Made by a program: the position numbers and the translations under genes. From positions 34,242-98,241 of the forward strand of contig CAMWJV010000001.1 in NCBI GenBank assembly GCA_947174665.1: a DNA stretch of 64,000 nt. The letters are read 5' to 3'. The notes under the pieces were generated by a model. That model saw nothing but the letters and a program-made list of their open reading frames with translations, was not told the origin of the DNA and searched no databases. The DNA is from an uncultured Lachnospiraceae bacterium (GTDB lineage: Bacteria > Bacillota > Clostridia > Lachnospirales > Lachnospiraceae). Below are positions 39,799 to 50,370 of this stretch, in pieces. The number at the start of each line of letters is the position of its first letter. The stretch's first letter is position 1.

Positions 39799-42612
39799 TT
39801 GAGAATATCATTTAATCAGCAGTCAGTAAGTGAGAACCATGCAGTACACGGAAAGGATATGAAGACTCATTCGGGAAAAACCCATCCGGACAGCCCGGCG
39901 GCATCTGATGCAGGAGTTTATGTGCCCGGCGGGAGTTGGGGCTGCATATCGGGGAATGCGCCCGAGAAAGGCAAAAGTCTGATTGAGATTCAGCAGGAGG
40001 CTCAAAATGCGGATGTAGGAATCAGTCAGGATTATATGACACTTATGTCACACACCTTGTCTGAGGAGGATTATGCCAAAGCCCGGGAGGAAGGCTTTGA
40101 TTTCAGCAATATGAATCCGGAAGAAACCGTCACTATTGTAGATAAGATTAAGGCGGAGCTGGTGCGTGCAGGCAAGAATGTCGCAGGCTACACGGATGAC
40201 GTGGATATGGAGACCCTTGCAGCGGCCCTGGGGAGTCAGGCGCTGGCTGAGGCGGTAGCCAAAAGTTTCAGGGAGGCAGATGTTCCGCTGACAGAGGAAA
40301 ATCTGGATAGAGTTGCGGCGGCATGGATGATGGCATCGGAGCTTCAGCCTCTGGAGCAGGGGAGTGTCCGGTATCTGATTGACAATGAGATGGACAGTGA
40401 AATATGGAATCTTTATGTGGCGGAGAACAGCGGCGCTGCAACAGGGATACCGGACGGAATTGCGGGAAATATTCCGGAGGGAGAGATTGCTCGTCAGATA
40501 GACGGCATTATCACAAATTCAGGGCGCCAGGTCAATGAGGAGAGCCGTGGGGATGCAGCCTGGCTGCTGGAGAACGGACTGCCTTTGACGGAAGAGAATC
40601 TGGATCGTCTGGAGGAATTTAAGAATCTGGAAATGCCGGTGTCGCCGGAGCGTTTTGCGGATGCGGCTGCGGATGCGGTTGCAGAGGGTAAAGAGCCTAT
40701 ATACGGGTCCCTTTCAGGAAAAACGGAAAACATATATGAAAAGGCTGTCCGGGCAGAGGCATACTACCAGAGCAGTGAGGTGTGGGAAAAATATGCGGGA
40801 GATATCACTGCGAGAAGGCAGTTGGAGGAGATACGCCTGCGCATGACAGCGGAGGTGAATGTGAAATTGCTGAAGAGCGGCTTTTCCATTGACACGGCTC
40901 CTATGGAGAAGTTGGTGGAGGCGCTGCGGCAGGCGGAAGCACAGCTGGCCGAGCAGTATTTTCCGGGAGATGCGGAAAGCGTAGAAAAGTACCGGAATTT
41001 CCGGGATACGAACGCGGTTCTGCAGGAGTTGCCGGGTCTGCCGGCGGATGTGCTGGGAACCTTTGCGGAGGGGCAGAGCACGGAGACTCTGGAGGATTTC
41101 CACAGGGATGGCAAAGCCCTGCAGGATACCTACAGAAAGGCAGGGGAAAGCTACGAGGCACTGATGACAGAGCCCAGGCGGGACCTGGGGGACAGCATCA
41201 AAAAAGCCTTTGCCAATGTGGACGATATTCTGGAAGATCTCGGGCAGGAGCCTACGGAGGAAAACCGCAGAGCAGTACGCATTTTGGGCTATAACCGTAT
41301 GGAGATGAGTCTGGAAAATCTGGAGAAGGTGAAGGAAGCGGACCGGGTGGTTCAGACTGTGGTGGAAAAGCTGACTCCGGCGGCAACTTTGAAAATGATC
41401 CGTGACGGGGTCAATCCTCTGGAAAAGACCTTTGATGAATTGGAGCAGTATTTCCGGGAACTGCCGGAAGACTATAGGAAGGAGTCCGAGAGCTACAGCC
41501 GTTTCCTTTATGGCCTGGAGAGAAATCATGCAATCACCCCGGAGGAGCGGGAGAGTTATATCGGCATTTACCGCCTGGTGCGGCAGATCGAGAAGACGGA
41601 CGGCGCAGCTGTGGGAGCCCTGGTAAACACTCAGGCGGAGCTTCATTTTGCCAATCTTCTCAGTGCTGTCCGCAGCGGCAGGTTTAAATCCCTTGACGCA
41701 AAGGTGGGAGACAAACTGGGAGCCGTGGTGGAGCGGATTCAAAACGGGGAAAGTATTTCCGGGCAGATTGCAAAGGCCTTTGCGGGAGATGCGGAGAAGG
41801 CTGTGACAGATGTGTCATATAGTGAGGAGGCGGAGTGGACTTACAACAGGGAGCAGCTGGAGCAGTACCGCGAGGCTCTCTCATACGCAGATGAGGAGTG
41901 TACTGCGATGCTGCAGAGGGGAGAGATTCCTGCCGGTGCGGATAATCTGCTTGCCGCCGCTGCCCTGCTTGAGGAAGATGAAAATCTGTTTGCTGACGAA
42001 GGCGAAGAAGAGCAGGAGACGGAGCTTTGGGAGCTTCTTGACGAACCGGAAGAATTTGAGAAGGAATATGAAGGTGTTATTGCTCAGGCAAAAGCTGAGG
42101 TGGAGGAGGCTACCTTCCAATCGGCGGATACCAGCCTGGATGTGCGCCGTATGCAGCTGGCTCACAAGCAGCTTACCATCGCCGGTAATCTGGCAAAGAA
42201 ACAGGAATTTTTCATCCCCATGCAGATCGGCGGCAGGATGACGCGGGTGCATCTGACATTTGACAGGAACGCCGAAGGTGCCGGCACGGTGGAAATCCGA
42301 ATGAAATCAGGGGATGAGCAGGGAATACGGGCCTCTTTCCGCTTTGAAGGCGGAGCCTTGAACGGAATAGTAAAAAATGAAAATAAAAATGAGGTTATGA
42401 AAACGGAGCAGATAGCCGATATTTTTAAAGAGGAAGCCGGTGAGAACTGGAAAATGGGAGACATCAGCGTGGTAACAACAGATGTCCGTTTCCCGGAAGC
42501 AATCGGAATGGGCATGGATGCCGGAACAGAAAACGTGGAATTGTACCGCGTGGCAAAAGTATTTTTGCATGCTGTACAGAGTGAACAGGAAGGAGTTTCA
42601 CATGCGAATTAA
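39799..42612 (+). CDS. Large protein of unknown function upstream of flagellin (DUF6240-like)
   Basis: TTG start with taggag SD; helical repeats (PLTEENLDR); directly upstream of flagellin. Confidence 0.6.
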   Translation: MRISFNQQSVSENHAVHGKDMKTHSGKTHPDSPAASDAGVYVPGGSWGCISGNAPEKGKSLIEIQQEAQNADVGISQDYMTLMSHTLSEEDYAKAREEGFDFSNMNPEETVTIVDKIKAELVRAGKNVAGYTDDVDMETLAAALGSQALAEAVAKSFREADVPLTEENLDRVAAAWMMASELQPLEQGSVRYLIDNEMDSEIWNLYVAENSGAATGIPDGIAGNIPEGEIARQIDGIITNSGRQVNEESRGDAAWLLENGLPLTEENLDRLEEFKNLEMPVSPERFADAAADAVAEGKEPIYGSLSGKTENIYEKAVRAEAYYQSSEVWEKYAGDITARRQLEEIRLRMTAEVNVKLLKSGFSIDTAPMEKLVEALRQAEAQLAEQYFPGDAESVEKYRNFRDTNAVLQELPGLPADVLGTFAEGQSTETLEDFHRDGKALQDTYRKAGESYEALMTEPRRDLGDSIKKAFANVDDILEDLGQEPTEENRRAVRILGYNRMEMSLENLEKVKEADRVVQTVVEKLTPAATLKMIRDGVNPLEKTFDELEQYFRELPEDYRKESESYSRFLYGLERNHAITPEERESYIGIYRLVRQIEKTDGAAVGALVNTQAELHFANLLSAVRSGRFKSLDAKVGDKLGAVVERIQNGESISGQIAKAFAGDAEKAVTDVSYSEEAEWTYNREQLEQYREALSYADEECTAMLQRGEIPAGADNLLAAAALLEEDENLFADEGEEEQETELWELLDEPEEFEKEYEGVIAQAKAEVEEATFQSADTSLDVRRMQLAHKQLTIAGNLAKKQEFFIPMQIGGRMTRVHLTFDRNAEGAGTVEIRMKSGDEQGIRASFRFEGGALNGIVKNENKNEVMKTEQIADIFKEEAGENWKMGDISVVTTDVRFPEAIGMGMDAGTENVELYRVAKVFLHAVQSEQEGVSHAN

Positions 42613-43918
42613 TTACAACGTATCCGCCATGCTCTCTAACAATGCGCTGGCTAATAATGACAATCTTCTGGCGCAGTCTCTGGAAAGACTGTCTTCCGGA
42701 TTAAAGATCAATCATGCCAAGGACAATCCTGCAGGGCTTGCCATGGCAAAGAGAATGAACGCACAGATTGAGGGACTGTCCCAGGCAAATGACAATGCCA
42801 ACGACGGAATCTCCGTGATAGAGACGGCGGACGGTGCCATGTCTGAAATCAGCGAGATGCTGCAGCGGATGAACGAGCTTGCAATCAAATCCGCCAACGG
42901 AACCATGTCCGAAGGCGACAGAAGTATCGTACAGGATGAGGTTTCCCAGCTGAAGGAAGAAATTGCCCGTGTGGCTGAGACCACGGAATTTAACGGTCAG
43001 AAGCTGCTGAACGGAGAGTTTGAACTTAAAGGTTATGTCTACGGCGATATTGATGTTAAGGTTGCCGGTTATTCCAAGGAGGTTCCGGCAAAAAATTATT
43101 TTATTTCCGGAATTACATTACAGAAAGAGATGGTGAAGACTCCCGTAAAGGATGAAAATGGCAATATGCTTGATGCGGCGGGCAATATTGTTGATGATCC
43201 CGACATGGCCGAAATGGAGGATGTGTGGACGGGGGATTATCTGGCTGAAGTGACAGTGCCGACAGGCGGCACATTCCCGGAAAACGGTAATTTCCCGGGC
43301 AAATTTCCGGATGGATATAATATAAAGATGACAAAGGATAACCTGCTGACTATCGCGGGCACCAACGGCTTCGAGATGACGCTGGATCTGTCCAGATTGA
43401 ATCAGGATGAAGAAAATAAGCAGAGTTTAAATTTAAATAAGAAATTCGAAGATTTAGATCCGGGGGAGAAACTTGAATATACACCCGTGGATGCGGATGC
43501 GTTGCGGATAGATGCCACAGGTATCGGGGCCATGAGACTGCAGATCGGAGCCAATGAGGGTCAGGTTCTGCCGGTGGAGATTCCGGCTATTTCCCTGAGG
43601 AATATGGGAATCGAGAACCTCGACGTGTCCACAAAGGAAGGCTCACTGAAGGGAATCGAAGATATTGACGGTGCGGTAAAATACGTATCAAAGGTGCGCG
43701 GTATGCTGGGCGCATATCAGAACCGGCTGGAATCCACGGTCAACAGTCTGGATGTTACATCGGAGAATATGACGGCCGCATACTCCAGAATTATGGATGT
43801 GGATATGGCGGAGGAGATGACAAATTATACCACATATCAGGTGCTGACTCAGGCGGGTACATCCATGCTTGCACAGGCCAACGAGAGGCCTTCACAGGTG
43901 TTGCAGCTGCTGCAGTAA
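42602..43918 (+). CDS. Flagellin
   Basis: MRINYNVSAMLSNNALANNDNLLAQSLERLSSGLKINHAKDNPAGLAMAKRM; C-terminal TTYQVLTQAGTSMLAQANERPSQVLQLLQ. Confidence 0.96.
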   Translation: MRINYNVSAMLSNNALANNDNLLAQSLERLSSGLKINHAKDNPAGLAMAKRMNAQIEGLSQANDNANDGISVIETADGAMSEISEMLQRMNELAIKSANGTMSEGDRSIVQDEVSQLKEEIARVAETTEFNGQKLLNGEFELKGYVYGDIDVKVAGYSKEVPAKNYFISGITLQKEMVKTPVKDENGNMLDAAGNIVDDPDMAEMEDVWTGDYLAEVTVPTGGTFPENGNFPGKFPDGYNIKMTKDNLLTIAGTNGFEMTLDLSRLNQDEENKQSLNLNKKFEDLDPGEKLEYTPVDADALRIDATGIGAMRLQIGANEGQVLPVEIPAISLRNMGIENLDVSTKEGSLKGIEDIDGAVKYVSKVRGMLGAYQNRLESTVNSLDVTSENMTAAYSRIMDVDMAEEMTNYTTYQVLTQAGTSMLAQANERPSQVLQLLQ

Positions 43919-44008
43919 TAGTGTGTAAAGAACGGCATTTTTACTGGTTGTATAGTAATAGACAAATTTTGAACGCAAAGGTTATTAAAAATGGAGATTT
44001 TGGATTAG

Positions 44009-44485
44009 ATGACAAGTGTGGAAAAACAGGATTTTACACTGAGGATATCTCAGGCAAACTCTACACAGATGGTAGTTATCTTGTATGAAATGCTGCTCTG
44101 TTATGTGAGGGATGGGAAAGCGGCTCTGGAACAGGAAAACGAGGCGGAATTTCATGCGGCGATCCGCAGGGCAAGAGGGTGTGTGGGCGAGCTGATGAAC
44201 TCGTTGAATCTGCAATATGAGCCTGCACCCGCACTGCTTGGTCTTTACGGATTCTGCATCAGGAGACTTGCTGCGGCGGAAAGCGGGAAAAAAGCGCTGC
44301 CGCTGGAGGAGGTTGAGCACATTGTCACGCCCCTCAGGGATGCTTATGAGCAGATTGCCGGGCAAAACAGTGCCGGGGCGGTCATGGGTAACTCTCAGAC
44401 GGTATATGCCGGACTGACTTACGGCAGAAACTCTTTAACTGAAAACATGGCTGACCAGGGCGCGAATCGGGGAATGTACGTGTGA
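44009..44485 (+). CDS. fliS: Flagellar export chaperone FliS-like
   Basis: Short helical protein immediately 3' of flagellin; STQMVVILYEMLLCYVRDGKAAL. Confidence 0.75.
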   Translation: MTSVEKQDFTLRISQANSTQMVVILYEMLLCYVRDGKAALEQENEAEFHAAIRRARGCVGELMNSLNLQYEPAPALLGLYGFCIRRLAAAESGKKALPLEEVEHIVTPLRDAYEQIAGQNSAGAVMGNSQTVYAGLTYGRNSLTENMADQGANRGMYV

Positions 44486-44731
44486 GGGTTCCTGTTCGGA
44501 CGCAGATTCCAGAGCGGCCAGTTCTGTGAGATGTTTGTACTTTTTTTGCAGAGAATTAATTTCATAAATGTAGCTGTCGATTAAGTCTGTATCGGTAGCA
44601 TTGTTAAAACCCGCATAGGCGATGTCAAGCGCTCTGTGGGTTTTTTCTATGGATTCCTTAAGGGTTATAGGTGTAAAATCTTCTTCCACGGTCTGAACGG
44701 TGTCTGCCTTTTGGCTGAAATACATTTTCAT
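44435..44731 (-). CDS. YaaL/DUF2508-like small protein
   Basis: LKESIEKTHRALDIAYAGFNNATDTDLIDSYIYEINSLQKKY. Confidence 0.7.
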   Translation of the reverse strand: MKMYFSQKADTVQTVEEDFTPITLKESIEKTHRALDIAYAGFNNATDTDLIDSYIYEINSLQKKYKHLTELAALESASEQEPSHVHSPIRALVSHVFS

Positions 44732-44902
44732 GGTAAATCTTTCCTTTCCTATGGTTGTTACAATTATAATCACAAAACAGGAAAAATATTCCGTAACTTC
44801 CAAAAAATGTTATGGCAGGCGTGCAAAATCCGGATTGATACAAATACTGCGAATATTTCCGCGGGACGGGGCATAGGATGTACAAAAAAAGGACGACACA
44901 TT

Positions 44903-45103
44903 ATGAAAAAAGAATGGCTTCTCAATACATTGCTGCGCAGTATATTCGGAGTAATTGCAATCTATTTTATCAATGCCGCACTTGCAAGTGCGGGAATTTC
45001 TCTGGGGGTAGGCATTAACGGAGCGACTGTTTTGACATCCGGAATCCTTGGAATTCCTGGGATTGCGGCACTTTACGGAATCGGACTCTATAAATTTTTG
45101 TAA
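44903..45103 (+). CDS. Pro-sigma-K processing inhibitor BofA family protein
   Basis: INAALASAGISLGVGINGATVLTSGILGIPGIAALYGI. Confidence 0.85.
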   Translation: MKKEWLLNTLLRSIFGVIAIYFINAALASAGISLGVGINGATVLTSGILGIPGIAALYGIGLYKFL

Positions 45104-45139
45104 ACTATTAACAAAAAAAATATATTTTCATTTTATATC

Positions 45140-45168
45140 TTGCAAAGGAAAAATCCATCGGTTATAAT
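45140..45168 (+). promoter_or_regulatory. Putative promoter of the Tad/Flp operon
   Basis: TTGCAA-N17-TATAAT. Confidence 0.6.
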
Positions 45169-45279
45169 GCGATTACAGTTCGACAGTTGAACTGTTCGGC
45201 AATTATCCTATTTACTCTTAGAGGCAGGTTTCGCCTCGGAATTCAGGTACGAAAAGAATCCGAATACAAAGGAGATGGT

Positions 45280-45786
45280 GTGTTGGCGGTTTTATGTCTG
45301 TTGTTGACAGCTGCCTGTGGATTTGATTATTACAAAAGAAAAATTCCAAACGGTCTGGTGGCAGTTTTGGTCCTGGCGGGAATAGCATTTCGGTTCCGGA
45401 GAGACGGAATGACGGGGGTGCCGCTTTATCTGGGGGAAGCGGCGGCAATTGTGGCGCTGCTGTACTCCTTCTACAAAATCGGCGTGCTGGGGGCCGGAGA
45501 CGTCAAGCTGCTGGGGGCGGCAGCGGGGTATCTTCCATTCAATAAAATCTTTTTATTTTCCTTTGTCTCTTTGCTGATTGCAGCAATTATTTCACTTGTT
45601 AAATTATCGGTAAACAAAAATTTCAGAGAACGTCTGGGCATATTTTTCGGGTATCTGGAAGACATTTCGAAAAAAGGCGCTTTACAATCCTACCCGAAAA
45701 CGGGTAGAGAAAAAAAGTCGGCAAGCGTATGTCTGTCGGGCCCTGTGCTGCTCAGCCTGCTACTCTATCTCGGAGGTGTCTATTGA
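45280..45786 (+). CDS. A24 family prepilin peptidase (TadV/CpaA-like)
   Basis: CGFDYYKRKIPNG and GAGDVKLLGA aspartates; GTG start with ggagat SD. Confidence 0.85.
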   Translation: MLAVLCLLLTAACGFDYYKRKIPNGLVAVLVLAGIAFRFRRDGMTGVPLYLGEAAAIVALLYSFYKIGVLGAGDVKLLGAAAGYLPFNKIFLFSFVSLLIAAIISLVKLSVNKNFRERLGIFFGYLEDISKKGALQSYPKTGREKKSASVCLSGPVLLSLLLYLGGVY

Positions 45787-46781
45787 AGGGTGAGGAAAGA
45801 ATCATGGTGCTGTGTGATACGGAGGATGAATATGCACAGCTTATGACAGAGTTTTTAAAAAAGAACAGAGATTTGCCGTGGAAAATCCATACTTATACTA
45901 ACATACAGGAGCTGGAGAAGGAGGAGAAGAACAGCCCGGAGCTTCTGGTGGTCTCAGAATCTGCATATTGTGAAGAGCTGCAGAAAATTGAAGCACTGCA
46001 GACGGTGGTGCTGAGTGAAAGCGGAGTCATGCGGTGGCAAAATGTCCTCTATGTGGACAAGTATCAGCAGGCGGAAGAAGTGCTGAAGGAACTGCTTCGG
46101 GTATATATGGAGATTGCCGATACCCGGCTGCCGAAACTGAAAAGAAGCGGCAATATCACATTTATCGGCAACTATTCGCCGGTGCGCAGAGCCATGCAGA
46201 CCTCTTTTGCACTCACCATGGGGCAGATTCTGGCGAAAGAACACTCGACTCTGTATCTGAATTTTGAGCACTATGCGGGTATCGGGGAACTGCGTCCTGA
46301 TATCCAGAGCTCAGACATGGCTGACCTGCTTTATTTTCTCCATGGTGACAGGGAAAAGTTCAGACTGCGGCTGCAGTCAATCTGCAAGCGAATGGGAAAT
46401 CTGGATTACATACCGCCCATGAAGTCAGGGCAGAATCTGCTGACGATCACGGAGGCGGAATGGCTGGAGCTGCTTCAGAGAATAGAGGACATGGGGGAGT
46501 ATGAATACGTCATTCTGGATTTGAGTGAGAGTATGCAGGGACTGTTTGAAATCCTCCGCGCATGCAAGGTGGTATTTACGATCACAAAGGAAGACCGTAT
46601 TGCCCGGAGCAAGCTTCTGCAATATGAGCAGATACTGTCGCTGTATGAATATGAGGATGTGCTGGCTAAGACCAGGCGCCTGAAGCTGCCTCATATACAG
46701 CGTCTGCCGGAGGAACTGGAACAGCTGACCAGAGGAGATCTGGCGGCGCTGGTAAATGATTTGCTGAATGGAATAGTGTGA
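45783..46781 (+). CDS. TadZ/CpaE-like protein, Walker A degenerate
   Basis: Position between prepilin peptidase and TadA; GNITFIGNYSPVRRAMQTSFALTMG; YEYVILDLSES. Confidence 0.7.
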   Translation: MKGEERIMVLCDTEDEYAQLMTEFLKKNRDLPWKIHTYTNIQELEKEEKNSPELLVVSESAYCEELQKIEALQTVVLSESGVMRWQNVLYVDKYQQAEEVLKELLRVYMEIADTRLPKLKRSGNITFIGNYSPVRRAMQTSFALTMGQILAKEHSTLYLNFEHYAGIGELRPDIQSSDMADLLYFLHGDREKFRLRLQSICKRMGNLDYIPPMKSGQNLLTITEAEWLELLQRIEDMGEYEYVILDLSESMQGLFEILRACKVVFTITKEDRIARSKLLQYEQILSLYEYEDVLAKTRRLKLPHIQRLPEELEQLTRGDLAALVNDLLNGIV

Positions 46782-46800
46782 AACGCCGCGGAACGGCAGG

Positions 46801-48030
46801 ATGGAGGCTGGAATGGAGTATACGGAGCTGAAGCGGGAACTGTGCAGAAAGGTGCAGGAGAGGATGGGCTATATGAAGGAGATGTCTGACGAGGAGGTGG
46901 AGGAGACCATAGACGAAGTGCTTCTGGAGCAGGAAAATCTGGTGACATATCCGGTTGAACTGCGGTGGAAGCTGAAAAAGGAACTGTTTGACTCGCTGAG
47001 GAGACTGGATATCCTTCAGATTTTTGTGGAGGACAATTCAGTGACAGAGATCATGATTAACGGAACAGAGCACATTTTTATCGAGAGAAAAGGCAAGCTT
47101 CAGGAGCTGGATAAGGGCTTTGACTCGATAGAAAAGCTGCAGGATGTGATACAGCAGATTGTGGCAGGATGCAACCGGGTTGTGAATGAAGCGTCGCCGA
47201 TTGTGGATGCAAGGCTTCCGGATGGCTCCCGAGTCAATATTGTCATGAAGCCGGTGGCGTTGAACGGCCCGATTGTGACAATCCGGCGATTTCCGGACAA
47301 GCCCATCACAATGGACTGGCTTGTCAAAAATCAATCCATATCCGAGCAGGCGGCGTTGTTTCTGGAGACGCTGGTAAAAGCGGGATATAACATTTTTATC
47401 AGCGGTGGAACGGGAAGCGGCAAGACAACCTTTTTGAATGCGCTTTCCCAGTTTATCCCCCCTGATGAAAGGGTTATCACCATCGAAGACAGTGCGGAAC
47501 TTCAGCTGCTGGGCCTGCCGAATCTGGTGCGTCTTGAGACCAGAAACAGTAATGTAGAGGGATGTAAGGAGATCAGTATCCGGGAATTGATCCGCTCCTC
47601 TCTGAGAATGCGGCCGAATCGTATCGTGGTGGGGGAGGTCAGGGGAGCAGAGGCCATCGACATGCTGCAATGCCTGAATACAGGGCATGACGGCAGTATG
47701 TCTACAGGCCATGCCAACAGCGGAAAAGACATGCTGTCAAGGTTGGAAAACATGGTATTAATGGGGCTGGAACTGCCGCTGGCGGCAATTCGGCAGCAGA
47801 TTGCATCAGGGATAGACATTATTGTGCATCTCGGCAGACTGCGGGACAAATCGAGAAGAGTCCTTGAGATTACAGAAATTCTGGGCTATGAAAATAATGA
47901 AATCAGGCTGAATCCTCTGTTTGAATTTGAGGAGGAGGGAGAGGACAGTGAAAGGTGTATTATCGGGAGGCTTAATAAAAAAGGGACGCTCCTTCGGGAA
48001 AACAAGCTTAAAGCGGCAGGACTATCATAG
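46801..48030 (+). CDS. TadA/CpaF-family secretion ATPase
   Basis: FISGGTGSGKTTFLNALSQFIPPDERVITIEDSAELQL; RIVVGEVRGAEAIDMLQ. Confidence 0.95.
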   Translation: MEAGMEYTELKRELCRKVQERMGYMKEMSDEEVEETIDEVLLEQENLVTYPVELRWKLKKELFDSLRRLDILQIFVEDNSVTEIMINGTEHIFIERKGKLQELDKGFDSIEKLQDVIQQIVAGCNRVVNEASPIVDARLPDGSRVNIVMKPVALNGPIVTIRRFPDKPITMDWLVKNQSISEQAALFLETLVKAGYNIFISGGTGSGKTTFLNALSQFIPPDERVITIEDSAELQLLGLPNLVRLETRNSNVEGCKEISIRELIRSSLRMRPNRIVVGEVRGAEAIDMLQCLNTGHDGSMSTGHANSGKDMLSRLENMVLMGLELPLAAIRQQIASGIDIIVHLGRLRDKSRRVLEITEILGYENNEIRLNPLFEFEEEGEDSERCIIGRLNKKGTLLRENKLKAAGLS

Positions 48031-48769
48031 TTACTGCTGGAGGCGATGGGAGTGGGCTGCCGCGGTGCTTACAGCAGCGGCAGTGACGGTGTTTGCAGCA
48101 TTTTTTTTCTATCGGAGTCTCTGGGCGATACTGCCGCTTTTGCCGGTAGGGGTGGCGTTCTTCCGCAAAATCCGGCGGGAAAAAGGTGAACATGAGAGAG
48201 AGGAGCTGAAGGAACAGTTCAGGGAATGTATTCTTGCAGTAGGGGCGCTGCTGGGGGCCGGCTATTCCGTAGAAAATGCCTTTTTGGAGTGCGAGCAGGA
48301 CATGGCGCTGATGTATGGAAAAGACGCTCTGATCTGCGGGGAACTCAGAATGGTGCGCAGGGGACTGAATATCAATGTTTCTCTGGAGGAACTGCTGACG
48401 GATCTCGGTGAAAGAAGCGGCTGTGAGGAGATGGTACAGTTTGCGGAGGTTTTCACGATTGCCAAAAGAAATGGGGGCAACCTGGCGGAAATCATCCGAA
48501 GCTCCGCGGAGCTGATAAGCAGAAAGGCGGAACTGAAGCGGGAGATTGAGACGCTCCTGAGCGGAAAGAAGATGGAGATGAGCATTATGAGACTTATGCC
48601 CTTTGCCATATTGGTATATATTGGCTCAGCAAATCCGGGATATTTTGATATTCTATACAGCGGTTTGTTCGGAAGACTTATTATGACCGGATGTCTTGGA
48701 GCTTATATGGGAGCTTATGCGCTGGGTGAGCTTGTGATAAGGAGGATGAAGAGAGAATGGAACTACTGA
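47948..48769 (+). CDS. TadB-like type II secretion F domain protein
   Basis: EVFTIAKRNGGNLAEIIRSSAELISRKAELKREIETLLSGKKMEMSIM. Confidence 0.85.
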   Translation: MKGVLSGGLIKKGRSFGKTSLKRQDYHSYCWRRWEWAAAVLTAAAVTVFAAFFFYRSLWAILPLLPVGVAFFRKIRREKGEHEREELKEQFRECILAVGALLGAGYSVENAFLECEQDMALMYGKDALICGELRMVRRGLNINVSLEELLTDLGERSGCEEMVQFAEVFTIAKRNGGNLAEIIRSSAELISRKAELKREIETLLSGKKMEMSIMRLMPFAILVYIGSANPGYFDILYSGLFGRLIMTGCLGAYMGAYALGELVIRRMKREWNY

Positions 48770-50103
48770 AAAAAGCGGCAATGTTTTTGTACAAGAAAGC
48801 CTTTATTCTGAAGCTTCCTGTCTTTCGCGGAAAACGCATTGAATCCGATCTGGCACTGCTGCATCCGGGAGAACGGGTGGAGTATGTAAAAACGGATTAC
48901 TATGTAAGAAAAATATCCATGTGCCTTGGGGTTCTGGCAGCAGAGGGATTTCTGGGGCTTTCGGCAACGATAAACGCAGATAGAAACGCGCTTGTGGAGG
49001 CGGGCGGCATCATACGCAGAGGAAGCTATGAGGAAGGGGAAAAGCGGGTGACGCTTGAGGCGGACAACGGAGAGGGAAAATTGCGTTTTGAGATTTCTGT
49101 TTGGCCCAGAACTTTGACTTCGGAGGAGACAGAAGAGCTGTCCGAGGCATTTTTCGAAAAACTGGAGTTTCTTATTCTGAACGGCAATGAAGACACCGGA
49201 CACATTACATCCGATTTGAGTCTTGAGGAGGAATATGAGGGATTTCCCTTTGAGGTGGAATGGGAGAGTGGCAGAGAGGTGATCCTGGACCGCAGCGGAA
49301 GGGTACGGGAGGTGAATGAGCCCGCACAGGTAAAGCTGCGCGCTACGTTAAAGTATCAGGATTTCAGCAAAACAGGGGAAATTGATGTCACGGTGGTTCC
49401 GGCTTGCCTGACAGCCGAGGAGCAGGATTACCTGGAAATGCAGGAATATCTTGTGGCAGAGGAGGCAGGCAGCCGGGGGGAGGAGGGGTGGAGCCTGCCG
49501 GGAGAGTGGAAGGGCAGGGAGATAAGCTGGAGCCTGGCCGCAGTAGATTACAGTCTTTTTATCTGGGCGGCCACTCCTGCCGTTGCAGTGCTGATTTATC
49601 TGTCCTCGGACAGGGACTTGCGAAAGAAACTGGAGAAAAAGCACAGCAGCCTGAGCCGGGAATACCCGGATCTGGTCCATAAACTTGCGCTTTATGTGGG
49701 CGCAGGGATGACGATTCGAGGAGCATTTCAAAAGATAGGGGGTGATTATGAGAAAAAGGTGCAAAAGGGGCAGGCGGTGAGGCCGGGGTGCGAAGAGGTA
49801 CTGTATACCTGCCGGGAGCTGCAGACGGGAGTGGCAGAAGGCGCTGCCTATGAGCATTTCGGGAGAAGAACCGGCCTGCGGGAGTACATAAGGCTCAGCA
49901 CACTCCTGGGGCAGAACCTGAAGCGGGGAAACAGCACACTTCTTGACCGTCTGCGGGAGGAGGCTGAGAAATCCCTGGAAGAGAGCCTGCTCAGGGCAAG
50001 AAAGCTGGGGGAAGAGGCAGGAACGAGGCTGCTGGTGCCCATGGTGCTGATGCTGGCCATTGTGATGGTGATGATCATGGTTCCGGCATTTGGAAACATG
50101 TAA
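48757..50103 (+). CDS. TadC-like type II secretion F domain protein with extended N-terminus
   Basis: YPDLVHKLALYVGAGMTIRGAFQKI...EEAGTRLLVPMVLMLAIVMVMIMVPAF. Confidence 0.82.
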   Translation: MELLKKAAMFLYKKAFILKLPVFRGKRIESDLALLHPGERVEYVKTDYYVRKISMCLGVLAAEGFLGLSATINADRNALVEAGGIIRRGSYEEGEKRVTLEADNGEGKLRFEISVWPRTLTSEETEELSEAFFEKLEFLILNGNEDTGHITSDLSLEEEYEGFPFEVEWESGREVILDRSGRVREVNEPAQVKLRATLKYQDFSKTGEIDVTVVPACLTAEEQDYLEMQEYLVAEEAGSRGEEGWSLPGEWKGREISWSLAAVDYSLFIWAATPAVAVLIYLSSDRDLRKKLEKKHSSLSREYPDLVHKLALYVGAGMTIRGAFQKIGGDYEKKVQKGQAVRPGCEEVLYTCRELQTGVAEGAAYEHFGRRTGLREYIRLSTLLGQNLKRGNSTLLDRLREEAEKSLEESLLRARKLGEEAGTRLLVPMVLMLAIVMVMIMVPAFGNM

Positions 50104-50154
50104 AGTGTGCAAAACTTATGAAAATCAGTTACAAAAAAGGAGGATAAGAAAGGT

Positions 50155-50370
50155 ATGAAAAGAAATCAGGAAGTTTATATGGAAAGCAGAAACAGTGGGG
50201 AGTTGAAGAAATGGCGGGAATTTCTGCAGGAAGAGGATGGCATGGGAACAGTGGAGATCATTTTGATCATTGTGGTTCTCGTTGGGCTGGTTATCATTTT
50301 TAAGGACCAGATAACACAAATCGTCAACAACCTCTTCAGCAAGATTACCGCGCAGACAGGTAAGATATAG
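50155..50370 (+). CDS. Flp-type (Flp1) type IVb pilin
   Basis: EEDGMGTVEIILIIVVLVGLVIIFKDQI: G/xxxxE class III cleavage-like site. Confidence 0.85.
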   Translation: MKRNQEVYMESRNSGELKKWREFLQEEDGMGTVEIILIIVVLVGLVIIFKDQITQIVNNLFSKITAQTGKI

